Assembly: GCF_014534655.1 (NCBI RefSeq)
Contig: NZ_JACVVD010000008.1
Coordinates: forward strand, 62,001 to 126,000
Origin: Paenibacillus sedimenti
GTDB lineage: Bacteria > Bacillota > Bacilli > Paenibacillales > NBRC-103111
DNA: 64,000 nt
Direction of reading: 5' to 3'
In this document: positions 33,678 through 42,756 of the stretch, piece by piece
How the letters are laid out: each line of letters begins with the position of its first letter
Numbering within the stretch: position 1 is the stretch's first letter
Notes under the pieces: model-generated
Told to the model about the DNA's origin: nothing
Seen by the model: only the letters and a program-made list of their open reading frames with translations
The model's database searches: none
Translations under genes and position numbers: made by a program

Positions 33678-34619
33678 ATGAAGAGATATGTAGCCGGACT
33701 AGATGGCGGCGGCACCAAAACCGCTGTGACTGTGGCTGACGAGAATGGTCTTGTGATGCATACTTTTACATCCGGAGCTATTAACTATAACGGACAGGAC
33801 GAGGTTAGCGTTCGTTCCAGCTTGCAAGATATTTTTAAAATTATAGATGAAGTTTGCGGGGGATTGGAGTATTGTACGCAAGTCTGCATCGGTGCAGCTG
33901 GAGTCAGCAATCCAACTGTGGTCGATCGGCTGGAATCTAATGTCAGGGAATGCGGATATCAAGGTGAATTATTCATTACGGGGGATCAAGAAACGGCGCT
34001 TTGCGGGGCGCATGACAGCGATCACGGTATAATTATCATTGCAGGCACCGGTTCCATTTGTTATGGCAAGAATGAATCCGGTCTATCTCATCGATCTGGC
34101 GGTTACGGCTATCTCATTGATGATGAGGGCAGCGGTTACAGTATCGGGCGGGATCTGCTATCTGTTTTAGTACGGGCTCATGATGGCCGTTTACCTGAAA
34201 CTGCAATCACAGGAATGGTGTTTGAGCGGTTGCAGATGGAGTCTGTTCAGCAAATCATCCGTTTTGTTTATGACAAGCGTACGAATAAAAAGGACATCGC
34301 AGCGTTGGCTCCCATCCTGTCGGACGCCTGTGCGCTCGGTGATGAAGCGGCTCTGGCCATTGCGAGAAAAAGCGCATCTTCCTTAGTTGAACTGGTGGGA
34401 CCTGTGGCGGAAAAACTGTCGTTGCAGGAAGGTACTCTTGCTATGGCAGGAAGTGTTCTGATCAAGAACTCCTTTGTGCGGACGGCTTTTGTAGAAATTT
34501 TGAAACAAGCTTATCCTGGAATGCCATGTATTACTGCAAAAAAAGACGCATCCAGCGGTGCGGTTTTTATGGCGCTGAAGCGTTTGAAATTATTTGATGA
34601 GGGGAGAGCCAGAGGATGA
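33678..34619 (+). CDS. BadF-type N-acetylglucosamine/MurNAc kinase, paralogue 2
   Basis: A 313-residue ASKHA kinase: AGLDGGGTKTAVTVAD (phosphate-1), ITGDQETALCGA, IIAGTGSICYGKN (phosphate-2), DEGSGYSIGRDLL. It is close to GlcNAc kinase/MurK, so it likely phosphorylates GlcNAc and MurNAc released by NamZ and NagZ. AGGAG precedes the ATG, and its stop overlaps nagZ (ATGA). Confidence 0.85.
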   Translation: MKRYVAGLDGGGTKTAVTVADENGLVMHTFTSGAINYNGQDEVSVRSSLQDIFKIIDEVCGGLEYCTQVCIGAAGVSNPTVVDRLESNVRECGYQGELFITGDQETALCGAHDSDHGIIIIAGTGSICYGKNESGLSHRSGGYGYLIDDEGSGYSIGRDLLSVLVRAHDGRLPETAITGMVFERLQMESVQQIIRFVYDKRTNKKDIAALAPILSDACALGDEAALAIARKSASSLVELVGPVAEKLSLQEGTLAMAGSVLIKNSFVRTAFVEILKQAYPGMPCITAKKDASSGAVFMALKRLKLFDEGRARG

Positions 34620-36274
34620 AAGATGTCCATTCAATGACGCTGCGGGAGAAAATCGGACAGATGATCCTTTGCGGGTTTGTTGGTACGGAAGCGAACGAAG
34701 AGCTGGAGGCGCTGATCGCTGAGCACCATATTGGCGGGGTCATTTACTTTGCGCGTAATGTGGAAAACATCCTGCAGGTTGCTGCATTATCGGACCAACT
34801 GCAGCAAATAGCGGAGCGCTCCAATACTTTGCCGCTCTGGATTTCGATTGATCAAGAGGGAGGCATGGTCGCCCGTATTACAGAGGGCGTGGCTTTGATG
34901 CCGGGGCAAATGGCTTTGGCGGCAGGAGCGCTCCGGACGGAAACCAAAGAAAGGGCAGAAGCAGGAGCAGATTTCAACGCGGCATATGAGGCGGCACGGA
35001 TATCGGGAACCGAGCTGAGGGCGCTCGGCATCAATATGAACTTCGCTCCGGATCTGGATGTGAACAATAATCCGGATAATCCGGTCATCGGCGTTCGCTC
35101 GTTCGGCGAGTCGCCTGAGCTTGTGGGGCGCTTCGGGCGACAAGCGGTACAAGGCTTTCAAGATGCCAACGTCGCTGCGACCGCCAAGCATTTTCCCGGG
35201 CATGGGGATACGAATGTGGATTCCCATCTGGATTTGCCGACGATTACGCATGGTGCCGAGCGGATCCGTTCGGTAGAACTGGTGCCTTTCATCGAAGCGA
35301 TCGAAAGCGGCGTCGATGCGATCATGTCGTCGCATATTTATTTCCCTGCACTGGAGCCGGAAAAGCTGCCTGTCACGCTGTCCAAGAAGGTATTAACCGG
35401 GCTGCTTCGCGAAGAGCTTGGCTTCGAAGGCGTGATCATGACCGATTGCATGGAAATGAACGCCATCGCCGAGCACTACGGCACGGTCGAAGCGGCCGTC
35501 ATGGCGGTCGAAGCGGGAGCTGATCTCATTCTGATCAGCCACAGCCGCGACCGCCAGCTCGACGCCATCGCGGCGATCGAGCGCGCCGTGCGCGAGGGTC
35601 GCCTGACCGAAGCGCGCATCGACGCTTCGGTCGTCCGACTGCTCGCGCTGAAAGCGCGGCGCGGAGTGTTCGCTCCGCGGCCTGGCGCTGCGGCCGCGCC
35701 AGAGGTCGGGACCGCGGCGCACTGCGCGGTCGCCCGGCGCCTCAGCGAGGCGAGCATCACGCTCGTCAAGGACGAGCGGCAGCTGCTGCCGCTGAGGCGC
35801 GCGAGAACGCTCGCGGTCACCGTGGCCGCAGCCGTTTCGTCGGGCGTCGACGAAACTTACGCCGGCCCCGCGAGCCTGGGGGCTGCGCTGGCCGAGCACG
35901 GACTGGATGTGCTCGATCGCGTGCTCCCGCTGCGGGAGGTCGGCGAGCTCCGCGCTGCGGTGCTCGCCGACGCGCTAGCGGCGGAGCAGATCGTCATCGG
36001 GACGTACAACGCCCGATTCCATCCCGAGCAGGTCGCGATGGTACGCGACCTGCAGGCGCTCGGCAAGCCGCTGGTCGTCGTCGCGCTGCGCGTGCCGTAC
36101 GACTTGCTGGAGCTGCCGGACGTCTCCACCTTCATCGCGGCCTACGAAAGCCGCCCGCTGGCGCTGCAAAGCGCGGCACGCTGCTTGGTCGGCCGGCTGA
36201 CGCCGACAGGCCGCCTTCCGGTATCGCTCGGCCCGGACTATCCGGCCGGCTGGAGATGGGGGGACCGTGTGTGA
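34616..36274 (+). CDS. nagZ: Beta-N-acetylhexosaminidase, GH3
   Basis: A 552-residue GH3 enzyme. The NagZ His-Asp dyad loop KHFPGHGDTNVDSHLDLP (about residues 190-207) and nucleophile Asp in VIMTDCMEMNAI (about 272) are present, with a C-terminal alpha/beta domain (about 370-550). No signal peptide. It removes GlcNAc from the non-reducing end of muropeptide sugars. Nucleotide composition shifts to very high GC from about 35480 to 36240 although the frame is intact. Confidence 0.9.
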   Translation: MKDVHSMTLREKIGQMILCGFVGTEANEELEALIAEHHIGGVIYFARNVENILQVAALSDQLQQIAERSNTLPLWISIDQEGGMVARITEGVALMPGQMALAAGALRTETKERAEAGADFNAAYEAARISGTELRALGINMNFAPDLDVNNNPDNPVIGVRSFGESPELVGRFGRQAVQGFQDANVAATAKHFPGHGDTNVDSHLDLPTITHGAERIRSVELVPFIEAIESGVDAIMSSHIYFPALEPEKLPVTLSKKVLTGLLREELGFEGVIMTDCMEMNAIAEHYGTVEAAVMAVEAGADLILISHSRDRQLDAIAAIERAVREGRLTEARIDASVVRLLALKARRGVFAPRPGAAAAPEVGTAAHCAVARRLSEASITLVKDERQLLPLRRARTLAVTVAAAVSSGVDETYAGPASLGAALAEHGLDVLDRVLPLREVGELRAAVLADALAAEQIVIGTYNARFHPEQVAMVRDLQALGKPLVVVALRVPYDLLELPDVSTFIAAYESRPLALQSAARCLVGRLTPTGRLPVSLGPDYPAGWRWGDRV

Positions 36275-37479
36275 TGCTGCGACAACTTTTGGAGCGATAT
36301 TCGCTCACCGTAGCCGGCATCATGTCGGGTACATCTTTGGACGGCATCGATGTTGCGATTGTCCGCATCGACGGCTGCGGCGACCGTGCCAAGGTCGAGC
36401 TGATTCACTTCGAGAGCTTTGCATACGAAGCGGAATTGCGCGAAAAGCTCAAGCAATTATGTTCTACGGATCATTCCGACGTGGCCCAGCTATGCGGAAT
36501 GAACTTTGCTATCGCCGAGCGCTTTGCTGATGCAGTCGTGCGGACTGCCGCAGCGGCTCAGCTACCTATGAGTAAAATCGATCTCATCAGCTCCCATGGC
36601 CAGACCGTATGGCACATTCCGGTAGCAGATGCGGCCAATGCATATCTGCCCAAATCGACGCTGCAGATCGGCGATTTGTCAGTCATTGCCAAGCGGACGG
36701 GAAGGCCAGTCGTCGGCGATTTCCGTACTGCCGATATGGCGGTCGGCGGTCAAGGAGCGCCGCTCGCGCCATACGGCGACTACATCTTATTCAGAGATTC
36801 GGCGAAAGGCCGAATCCTCCAGAATATTGGCGGCATCGGCAATTGCACGGCGATTCCAGCCACAGGTACAACTCCGACTCTAGCGGATGCTGACCGTCTT
36901 ATTGCATTTGATACAGGACCAGGGAACATGGTGCTCGACCAAGCGGTCTACGAGCTGTCCCAAGGTCAACTGACTTATGATGCGGATGGCGTTTGGGCCG
37001 CACAGGGCCAAGTTCACATCGTGCTGCTCGAAGATATGCTGGCACATCCGTATTTTAGTCAGCTTCCGCCTAAAACGACGGGCCGCGAGCTATTCGGTAA
37101 GTCCTATGCTTCCGCATGGCTCTCTGCAGCCAAGGCGCAGGGGCTGCCGGCTGCAGACATCGTGGCTACGGCAACGGCCTTCACCGCGCATTCCATAGTG
37201 CGTGCTTATCAAGATTTTGTATTTCCGCATTTTGACATTGCGGAAGTTATTGTCAGCGGCGGCGGAGCGCATAACCGGACACTGCTTCGCATGCTCGCGG
37301 AGCTCCTTCCGCAGCAAGCCATCCGCACATCGGATGAACTTGGCATTTCGAGCGACGCCAAAGAAGCGATTCTGTTTGCCTTGCTGGGCAACGATTGGAT
37401 TCACGGCGTGCCGAACAACCTCCCATCGGCAACTGGGGCTGAGCGGCCTACCATCATGGGCAAACTTGCTTTGCCTTAA
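36274..37479 (+). CDS. anmK: Anhydro-N-acetylmuramic acid kinase
   Basis: About 401 residues, the family's usual size. N-terminal GIMSGTSLDGIDVAIV is the AnmK signature; DLISSHGQTVWH, GQGAPLAPYGDYILF, NIGGIGNCTAI and FDTGPGNMVLDQ are further conserved blocks. It opens the 1,6-anhydro ring and phosphorylates to MurNAc-6-phosphate, the MurQ substrate. ATG 36274 overlaps the nagZ stop (TGATG) 9 bases after GGGGGGA. Anhydro sugars come from lytic transglycosylases, so the pathway handles both hydrolytic and lytic products. Confidence 0.9.
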   Translation: MLRQLLERYSLTVAGIMSGTSLDGIDVAIVRIDGCGDRAKVELIHFESFAYEAELREKLKQLCSTDHSDVAQLCGMNFAIAERFADAVVRTAAAAQLPMSKIDLISSHGQTVWHIPVADAANAYLPKSTLQIGDLSVIAKRTGRPVVGDFRTADMAVGGQGAPLAPYGDYILFRDSAKGRILQNIGGIGNCTAIPATGTTPTLADADRLIAFDTGPGNMVLDQAVYELSQGQLTYDADGVWAAQGQVHIVLLEDMLAHPYFSQLPPKTTGRELFGKSYASAWLSAAKAQGLPAADIVATATAFTAHSIVRAYQDFVFPHFDIAEVIVSGGGAHNRTLLRMLAELLPQQAIRTSDELGISSDAKEAILFALLGNDWIHGVPNNLPSATGAERPTIMGKLALP

Positions 37480-37516
37480 CCCGGATGTAATAGCCCGGTC
37501 AGCATTCACTTTTCTT

Positions 37517-37548
37517 GCCCGAGCGGTCCTGGCTCCGGGCATTTTTTC
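37517..37548 (+). terminator. Intrinsic terminator after anmK
   Basis: GCCCGAGC (37517-37524) pairs with GCTCCGGGC (37532-37540), one bulge, followed by ATTTTTT. Confidence 0.75.
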
Positions 37549-37841
37549 TTCTACGGCGACGATTGCGTTTGTCGCAGTCTGATCTCGCCCAATTGCAAAA
37601 ACGTGGTGAATGGAGCAAGCGGCTGGAGTTCGGTTTTGCCAGCTTATATTGCGCTCATCGAACATCCACTTGCACAAACCAAGCTGCAATTTTGTAAAAT
37701 CGGACTCCAAACTGTTTTGGTGGCGGACTTCAGTAGCGATATGCTCGATTCCTGCGTCAAGCCGATCCATTGTATATAATCCAGGGTAATGCTCGCCGCA
37801 CATCCCACATTGACATTACAACCATTTTTCTATACATTTGA

Positions 37842-37856
37842 AACAAATCGATTGTT
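37842..37856. promoter_or_regulatory. Possible MarR/OhrR operator
   Basis: AACAA-ATCGA-TTGTT inverted repeat 33 bases before the marR-type gene, suggesting autoregulation. Confidence 0.45.
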
Positions 37857-37889
37857 CACAACATGAATGGAGTGGAGGGTACCAACCTT

Positions 37890-38330
37890 ATGAGCAGCAA
37901 TGAGTTTCTTAAACTGGAAAATCAACTTTGTTTCAGTCTCTACGCAAGCTCGAGAGCGATAACACGGATGTACCGGCCGTTTCTTGAAGAGCTGGGGATC
38001 ACATATCCGCAATACCTGGTGCTTTTGGTGTTATGGGATCATAAGGAGAGCACGGTCAAAGAGCTAAGCGAGAAACTGGATCTGGATTCAGGCACCCTTA
38101 CGCCGATGTTGAAACGTATGGAAGCGCAGCAGCTTATCCAAAGACAACGGTCGACGGAAGATGAGCGGATTGTCATTATTCGCATTACGGACGCAGGACT
38201 CGCGCTTTATGAGAAGGCAATGTGCATCCCGCAGGCCTTGCTTGCCACTAGCGGGTTGTCGCTTGAAGAAATCCACAAATTTAATGAACAGCTAAAACGC
38301 ATCATTAACAGTGTCAATGCTCACACTTAG
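37890..38330 (+). CDS. MarR family regulator, OhrR-like
   Basis: A 146-residue winged-helix regulator. The N-terminal LENQLCFSLYASSRAI with a single Cys near residue 14 matches the peroxide-sensing Cys of OhrR; the wing is in RSTEDERIVIIRIT. OhrR represses an organic hydroperoxide reductase (ohr) gene, but none is adjacent: the next gene is DUF1904. ATG 37890 is 9 bases from GGAGGG. Confidence 0.82.
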   Translation: MSSNEFLKLENQLCFSLYASSRAITRMYRPFLEELGITYPQYLVLLVLWDHKESTVKELSEKLDLDSGTLTPMLKRMEAQQLIQRQRSTEDERIVIIRITDAGLALYEKAMCIPQALLATSGLSLEEIHKFNEQLKRIINSVNAHT

Positions 38331-38353
38331 TTTTACGACAAGGGGGATTTCCG

Positions 38354-38683
38354 TTGCCAAGAATAACGGTGAGAGGATTATCGGTAGATCAAGTTTGCCA
38401 GATGAGCGAATCGCTCGTCGAACAACTCGCGGCCATTTGCGATTGCGAAACGGATAACTTTACTTTGGAATGCAATACCCACCCTTCGATATTTGCAGGT
38501 AAAATCGTACCTGCGTATCCGTTCATCGAAGTGGCCTGGTTCGAAAGAGGACCCGCCATTCGCGATCAGGTCGCCAAAGCAATAACAGACCATGTCCTAG
38601 CTCTCGGCATTCCCGAGGTTGAGGTCGCTTTCACCTTTTATGCAGAAAACGGATATTATATCAACGGAATTTCTTGCGGATAA
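38354..38683 (+). CDS. DUF1904 family protein (tautomerase-like fold)
   Basis: A 109-residue protein starting M-P-R-I-T-V, i.e. with Pro after the initiator as in the 4-oxalocrotonate tautomerase superfamily where it is the catalytic base. The rest matches DUF1904 (FIEVAWFERG, AFTFYAENGYYING). TTG start after GGGGG. It is 23 bases after the OhrR-like gene, probably co-transcribed. Function is not established. Confidence 0.75.
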   Translation: MPRITVRGLSVDQVCQMSESLVEQLAAICDCETDNFTLECNTHPSIFAGKIVPAYPFIEVAWFERGPAIRDQVAKAITDHVLALGIPEVEVAFTFYAENGYYINGISCG

Positions 38684-38696
38684 CCCGCAGAATAGC

Positions 38697-38736
38697 AAAA
38701 CAGCTCTTTCGCACAAGGCGAACAGAGCTGTTTTTT
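38697..38736. terminator. Bidirectional terminator
   Basis: AAAACAGCTCT pairs with AGAGCTG plus T-run, with an inner TTCGC/GCGAA stem; lies between DUF1904 and the convergent VOC gene. Confidence 0.85.
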
Positions 38737-38753
38737 ATTAAACGGGGACTATC

Positions 38754-39179
38754 TTATTTCTGGCCTTCCGTATAAATTTGGAACGGTACGCCGAACTTGT
38801 CTGTCACAACCCCATATAAAGGGCTGAAAAATGTTTCTTGCAGCGGCATATTCACTTCGCCGCCTTGCTGCAAGGCTTCAAACATTTTCTTGGACTTCGT
38901 TGCGTCGTCAGTTGAGATACAGATCGTAACTTGGTTCCCGATCGAGTGCGGTTGACCAGGAAAGTTGTCAGAGAACATGAAATCCGCATCTCCGACTTTG
39001 AGCATGGCGTGTGCGATAAGATTCTTAGCCGCATCCGGTAGAGGAAACTCAGGGTTCTCCGGCATCTCTCCGAAAGTTTGCATAAAAAGTACTTGAGCAT
39101 CCAAAGCTTTTTCGTAAAATTCGATAGCTTCCTTGGCATTTCCGTTCATCATTAAATAAGGGGTCAAACGTACCGACAT
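38754..39179 (-). CDS. PhnB/YjdN-like VOC family protein
   Basis: A 141-residue VOC-fold protein of the PhnB type: LTPYLMMNGNAKEAIEFYEKALDA at the N-terminus (start of the fold: GNAKEAIEFYEKAL) and DKFGVPFQIYTE at the end. ATG 39179 is 9 bases after AGGAG. Function of this group is largely unknown; some bind small ligands. Single-gene unit. Confidence 0.82.
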   Translation of the reverse strand: MSVRLTPYLMMNGNAKEAIEFYEKALDAQVLFMQTFGEMPENPEFPLPDAAKNLIAHAMLKVGDADFMFSDNFPGQPHSIGNQVTICISTDDATKSKKMFEALQQGGEVNMPLQETFFSPLYGVVTDKFGVPFQIYTEGQK

Positions 39180-39282
39180 CAATAACAGCTCCTTTAGATT
39201 AAATTATCCAAAATATAGTATTACCTACGTTTCTATATTACAAAACAGAACGTATGTTTGCAAGTGAAGAATTTATGAAGAG

Positions 39283-41541
39283 CTACCCCGAGTTTTGCGA
39301 GTACTGCCTACGGAAATCATTCGGTGTAATCCCGTTATGTTTTTTAAATTTGCGGTAGAAATAAGAGTCGCTTGTAAATCCAGTTTTTTCTGCGATTTCA
39401 GCTACAGAGAGTGAGGAGTGGAGAAGCAGCTCCTTCGACTTATTCATGCGAACATCATGAATCACGTCCGTAAGCGCTATGAGTGTATGCTGCTTATACA
39501 ACCTGCTGATATAGATCGGCGACATATCCAATTCATCTGCAATGGAATTTAAGGACAGATTCTGGTTCGCGTACTCTCTCTCGATAATGTCGTTCATCCT
39601 TTTGATTAATTCCACATGCTTCATGCTTCTTTTTTCATCCAGCTTTTGATGCAGTTGATTGAATAATTGATAGAATTGAGCGTTAATTTCATCGATCGTT
39701 TCCACTTGACTCAAAGAGGCAATCGTCGTATCCAGATAAAGCTGGACGGTGATGGCGTTATTTTTATTGAATGTGTTGAGCACGTTATTGACCGTTAATG
39801 TCAGGTGGGAGATGGCCAACTGTATGACGGAATACGGATATTCGGCGGTCTCCTGTACGATGTCGGCATAGATGGCTTCGGCTTCCGCCGAGTCTCCCGT
39901 CATCAGACTATCGATGAGCTGTTTCTCTTTCTGGGTTGGGAATTTATATTCCTTCGATCTATAGCTCATGATTTCATCTGACCATATGATGCAGCCATGG
40001 CCTCTGAAAAGCCGATGATGCGATGCTTCAAGCAGCTGTTTATAGAGAGGAATACATGGTTCTGCATGGGCCTGCAAGGGACCTATCGTAATGGATACGG
40101 ACAGCTTCAGATAAGTGGCGATTGAAGTCTGCATCTTGTGCAGCATTTCATTGAAATCGTCTTCGTTCCATTCATAGCCGGCGTCATGCGCTGTAAGCAG
40201 CAATAAAATGTGGTCATCGCCCATGTCGATCGCTTCCGACTGAAAAGCGGAGGAGCTGACTTCGGTTCCAATATTCATTACGGCATACCTCAGCAGTTTA
40301 AATTGATCCTGAAATTGAGCAATATGCTCTGCGAAGCGGTCGATTTTGACCATTAGGAGTATGGAAGGATGCTGAATGTCAATTTTAGACCCAAAATAGC
40401 GAAGCTTCTTCTGCAAGGCATCCGGATGGTAGCTTTCTCTGCCGGCAAACAAGTTTCTGAGGAAATCCTGACGCAAAATTTGCAAATGATCTCTTTTCTC
40501 GATTTCAAGCGTTTTCAAGTTTCGGATGACTTTATCGATCGGATCGAATAACTTCCGAGATGTGAGAAAAGAAGCAAGCAGCCCGACAAGCAGAATGCTT
40601 AAACCGATATAAATGGTCTTCATTCGCATGCTTTTAATTTCCTGGGTAATGATCGAGTAAGGCGTTGTACGAACGTACCGCCATCCCAGAGAATCCGGTG
40701 CCGTGTAAGAAACCAAAGACTTGACGTCTTTAACCGTATCCACAAAATAGCCAGGATTTGAAGCGTTTGCAATGATCTTTTGAATATATGATTTGTCCGA
40801 GTAATCGCTTAATACCGGGTTGTTGCCGTCAGTTGAAAGCAGAACGCCATCTTTGTTAATAATCATTTCGCTGCTGGAACGCTTGTTAGGTATATTTTTG
40901 AGCGACTTATTAATAAATGACTCGGAAATATTGACAATTACCGCTGAATTCAACGTTTTATTAATATTGATGGCATCGTAGCACAAATAGGAGTAAATGC
41001 CGACCTTCGTGACCGCGGGTTGATTGCTGTCAGTGGGGACGAACGTTCTTGGCACCGGCATAAAAGGCGTATAATCCTGAAAATGATCCAAAATATCGAC
41101 CATGCTTTGATCGGCTAGGGTGGATTTGGTTTGGATTCCGCTTTGAGAGTTGTTCGAGCTGACATAAAAAAGCTCGGAATTCCCGTTGTAGACATATATG
41201 GAATCAATGAACGGCATGGCAAACCGATAATTGTTCAGCTGGCTCATGGCGCTGGTTACGTCGTAAATATCCGGCTTGTCGTAAAACAGCAGCTTGGAGA
41301 TCACGAAATCCCGGTAAATTTGGAAGGAAAGAGATGTTGCTGTTTCCGTCACGCTCAGAATTTCCTGACTCGTTTGCATGAGGCTGTTGGAGTCCGATTC
41401 GTATACTTGCTTCAGCGCAATATGATCGAAATTCACATAAAGAATGGTCGAGGATACAAGAAGTGTGATGACAATGGATAGAATGATGCTCATCCAAATG
41501 TTCCGGTATACTTTTTTATTATCTTTCGTACGGTGCATCAT
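39283..41541 (-). CDS. Membrane-anchored AraC-type regulator with extracytoplasmic sensor
   Basis: About 752 residues. TM1 (about 15-38), a large extracytoplasmic Cache-like region (about 40-300), TM2 (about 305-325), a cytoplasmic linker and a C-terminal AraC double helix-turn-helix (about 650-750: LNSIADELDMSPIYISRLYKQ, then VAEIAEKTGFTSDSYFYRKFKK). This architecture is common in Paenibacillus beside LplABC-type sugar importers, which it activates. ATG 41541 is 9 bases from a GGAGG joined to a G9 run. It is divergent from the permease genes at 41820, its likely target. Confidence 0.88.
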   Translation of the reverse strand: MMHRTKDNKKVYRNIWMSIILSIVITLLVSSTILYVNFDHIALKQVYESDSNSLMQTSQEILSVTETATSLSFQIYRDFVISKLLFYDKPDIYDVTSAMSQLNNYRFAMPFIDSIYVYNGNSELFYVSSNNSQSGIQTKSTLADQSMVDILDHFQDYTPFMPVPRTFVPTDSNQPAVTKVGIYSYLCYDAININKTLNSAVIVNISESFINKSLKNIPNKRSSSEMIINKDGVLLSTDGNNPVLSDYSDKSYIQKIIANASNPGYFVDTVKDVKSLVSYTAPDSLGWRYVRTTPYSIITQEIKSMRMKTIYIGLSILLVGLLASFLTSRKLFDPIDKVIRNLKTLEIEKRDHLQILRQDFLRNLFAGRESYHPDALQKKLRYFGSKIDIQHPSILLMVKIDRFAEHIAQFQDQFKLLRYAVMNIGTEVSSSAFQSEAIDMGDDHILLLLTAHDAGYEWNEDDFNEMLHKMQTSIATYLKLSVSITIGPLQAHAEPCIPLYKQLLEASHHRLFRGHGCIIWSDEIMSYRSKEYKFPTQKEKQLIDSLMTGDSAEAEAIYADIVQETAEYPYSVIQLAISHLTLTVNNVLNTFNKNNAITVQLYLDTTIASLSQVETIDEINAQFYQLFNQLHQKLDEKRSMKHVELIKRMNDIIEREYANQNLSLNSIADELDMSPIYISRLYKQHTLIALTDVIHDVRMNKSKELLLHSSLSVAEIAEKTGFTSDSYFYRKFKKHNGITPNDFRRQYSQNSG

Positions 41542-41553
41542 CTCGGGCTGCCT

Positions 41554-41562
41554 CCCCCCCCC
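41554..41562. repeat. C9 homopolymer next to ribosome binding site
   Basis: Nine C on the plus strand (nine G on the minus strand) directly upstream of the AGG of the AraC-type gene's ribosome site. Long G tracts can slip during replication; a length change would alter the leader but not the Shine-Dalgarno spacing. Confidence 0.7.
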
Positions 41563-41757
41563 TTGTTCGTAGCAAAAGTATAACGTACCTATATTTCTCT
41601 TGCAATGGAACGGTTGCTGCAAAACGGTACAAAACCGTGGAAAAATTGGATAAATCCATGAAAGTTTAAAATGTTCATATCCAAACATGCCGTCATTTCT
41701 GCGGATCTTTCATATTTGGTCGCATATCTTCAGTATCGCTGACGGGTTCGCCGTGTA

Positions 41758-41763
41758 TATAAT
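41758..41763 (+). promoter_or_regulatory. -10 element of lplB-type operon
   Basis: TATAAT 57 bases before the permease ATG; no good -35 at 17 bases, consistent with a promoter needing an activator such as the divergent AraC-type protein. Confidence 0.4.
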
Positions 41764-41819
41764 TCGAGCATGACATCAAGCAGATCAACATTCAAAATCA
41801 TGTAGGGAGGTTCCGCAGC

Positions 41820-42743
41820 ATGTTACGAAAGAACGGCTTCTTGTACGAGTTAAACAAAAACAAAATTTTGTTTCTCATGATAGCGCCAACCTTATTATTC
41901 TTTTTCATTAATTCTTATGTGCCTATGATCGGAATCTACTACGCTTTCACCAGATTCGATTTCAATGGGGGGCTTTTTGGGAGTCCATTCGTAGGATTGG
42001 AGAACTTTAAGTTCCTTTGGAAGTCTGGGGCACTATGGGCGCTGACGAGAAATACGGTAGCTTATAATATCGCTTTTATCGTCTTTGTGAACGGCGCGGC
42101 GATCTTTTGCGCGATACTGCTAAGTGAGATGAGAGGGAAGCTCTTCAAAAAGATCACGCAATCCGTTATGTTCCTGCCTTATTTCATTTCATTTGTTTTA
42201 GTGAATGCCATTGCTTATAACATGTTCAATTACGATACGGGATTTCTGAATACGACGTTAAAGTCTCTAGGCTCAAATCCCATGGACATCTATAACACGC
42301 CCGTGGCATGGATTTTCCTGTTGGTAATTTTTTATGTATGGAAAAACTTGGGGTATACCATGGTCATCTACCTAGCTACCATAACGGGTATTAGCGACGA
42401 ATACTATGAAGCCGCCAAAATCGACGGGGCCAACATCTTCCAGAGGATCTGGTATATTACGCTGCCGATGCTGAAGCCAACCTTTATTATTTTGCTTCTA
42501 TTTGCTCTCGGAAGTATTATGAAAGGCCAATTCGATCTGTTTTACCAACTCATCGGCAATAACGGGATTTTATACAATACGACGGATATATTGGATACTT
42601 ACGTTTTCCGTTCGTTGAAAGTGACTTTTGATATCGGGATGGCGACTGCCGCCGGATTGTTCCAGTCCATTTTCGGATTTGTACTCATTATGACCGTAAA
42701 TTATTTCATCAAAAAATCGAATGAAGAGTATGCGCTTTTCTAG
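41820..42743 (+). CDS. Sugar ABC transporter permease (LplB-like)
   Basis: A 307-residue membrane protein with six helices; N-terminal LFLMIAPTLLFFFINSYVPM and coupling loop EYYEAAKIDGANIFQRIWY. GGGAGG precedes the ATG. Pairs with the YtcP-like permease 13 bases downstream. The system is next to a secreted alpha-amylase, so maltodextrins are the probable substrate. Confidence 0.9.
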   Translation: MLRKNGFLYELNKNKILFLMIAPTLLFFFINSYVPMIGIYYAFTRFDFNGGLFGSPFVGLENFKFLWKSGALWALTRNTVAYNIAFIVFVNGAAIFCAILLSEMRGKLFKKITQSVMFLPYFISFVLVNAIAYNMFNYDTGFLNTTLKSLGSNPMDIYNTPVAWIFLLVIFYVWKNLGYTMVIYLATITGISDEYYEAAKIDGANIFQRIWYITLPMLKPTFIILLLFALGSIMKGQFDLFYQLIGNNGILYNTTDILDTYVFRSLKVTFDIGMATAAGLFQSIFGFVLIMTVNYFIKKSNEEYALF

Positions 42744-42756
42744 GAGGTGTTAGCAC

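Larger units (their letters stand above)
37480..37889. other. 410-base intergenic region
   Basis: Holds the anmK terminator (37517-37548) and, at the right end, an OhrR-type operator. The middle has short frames without ribosome sites or recognisable similarity. It could be a decayed gene remnant, but nothing supports one. Confidence 0.4.
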
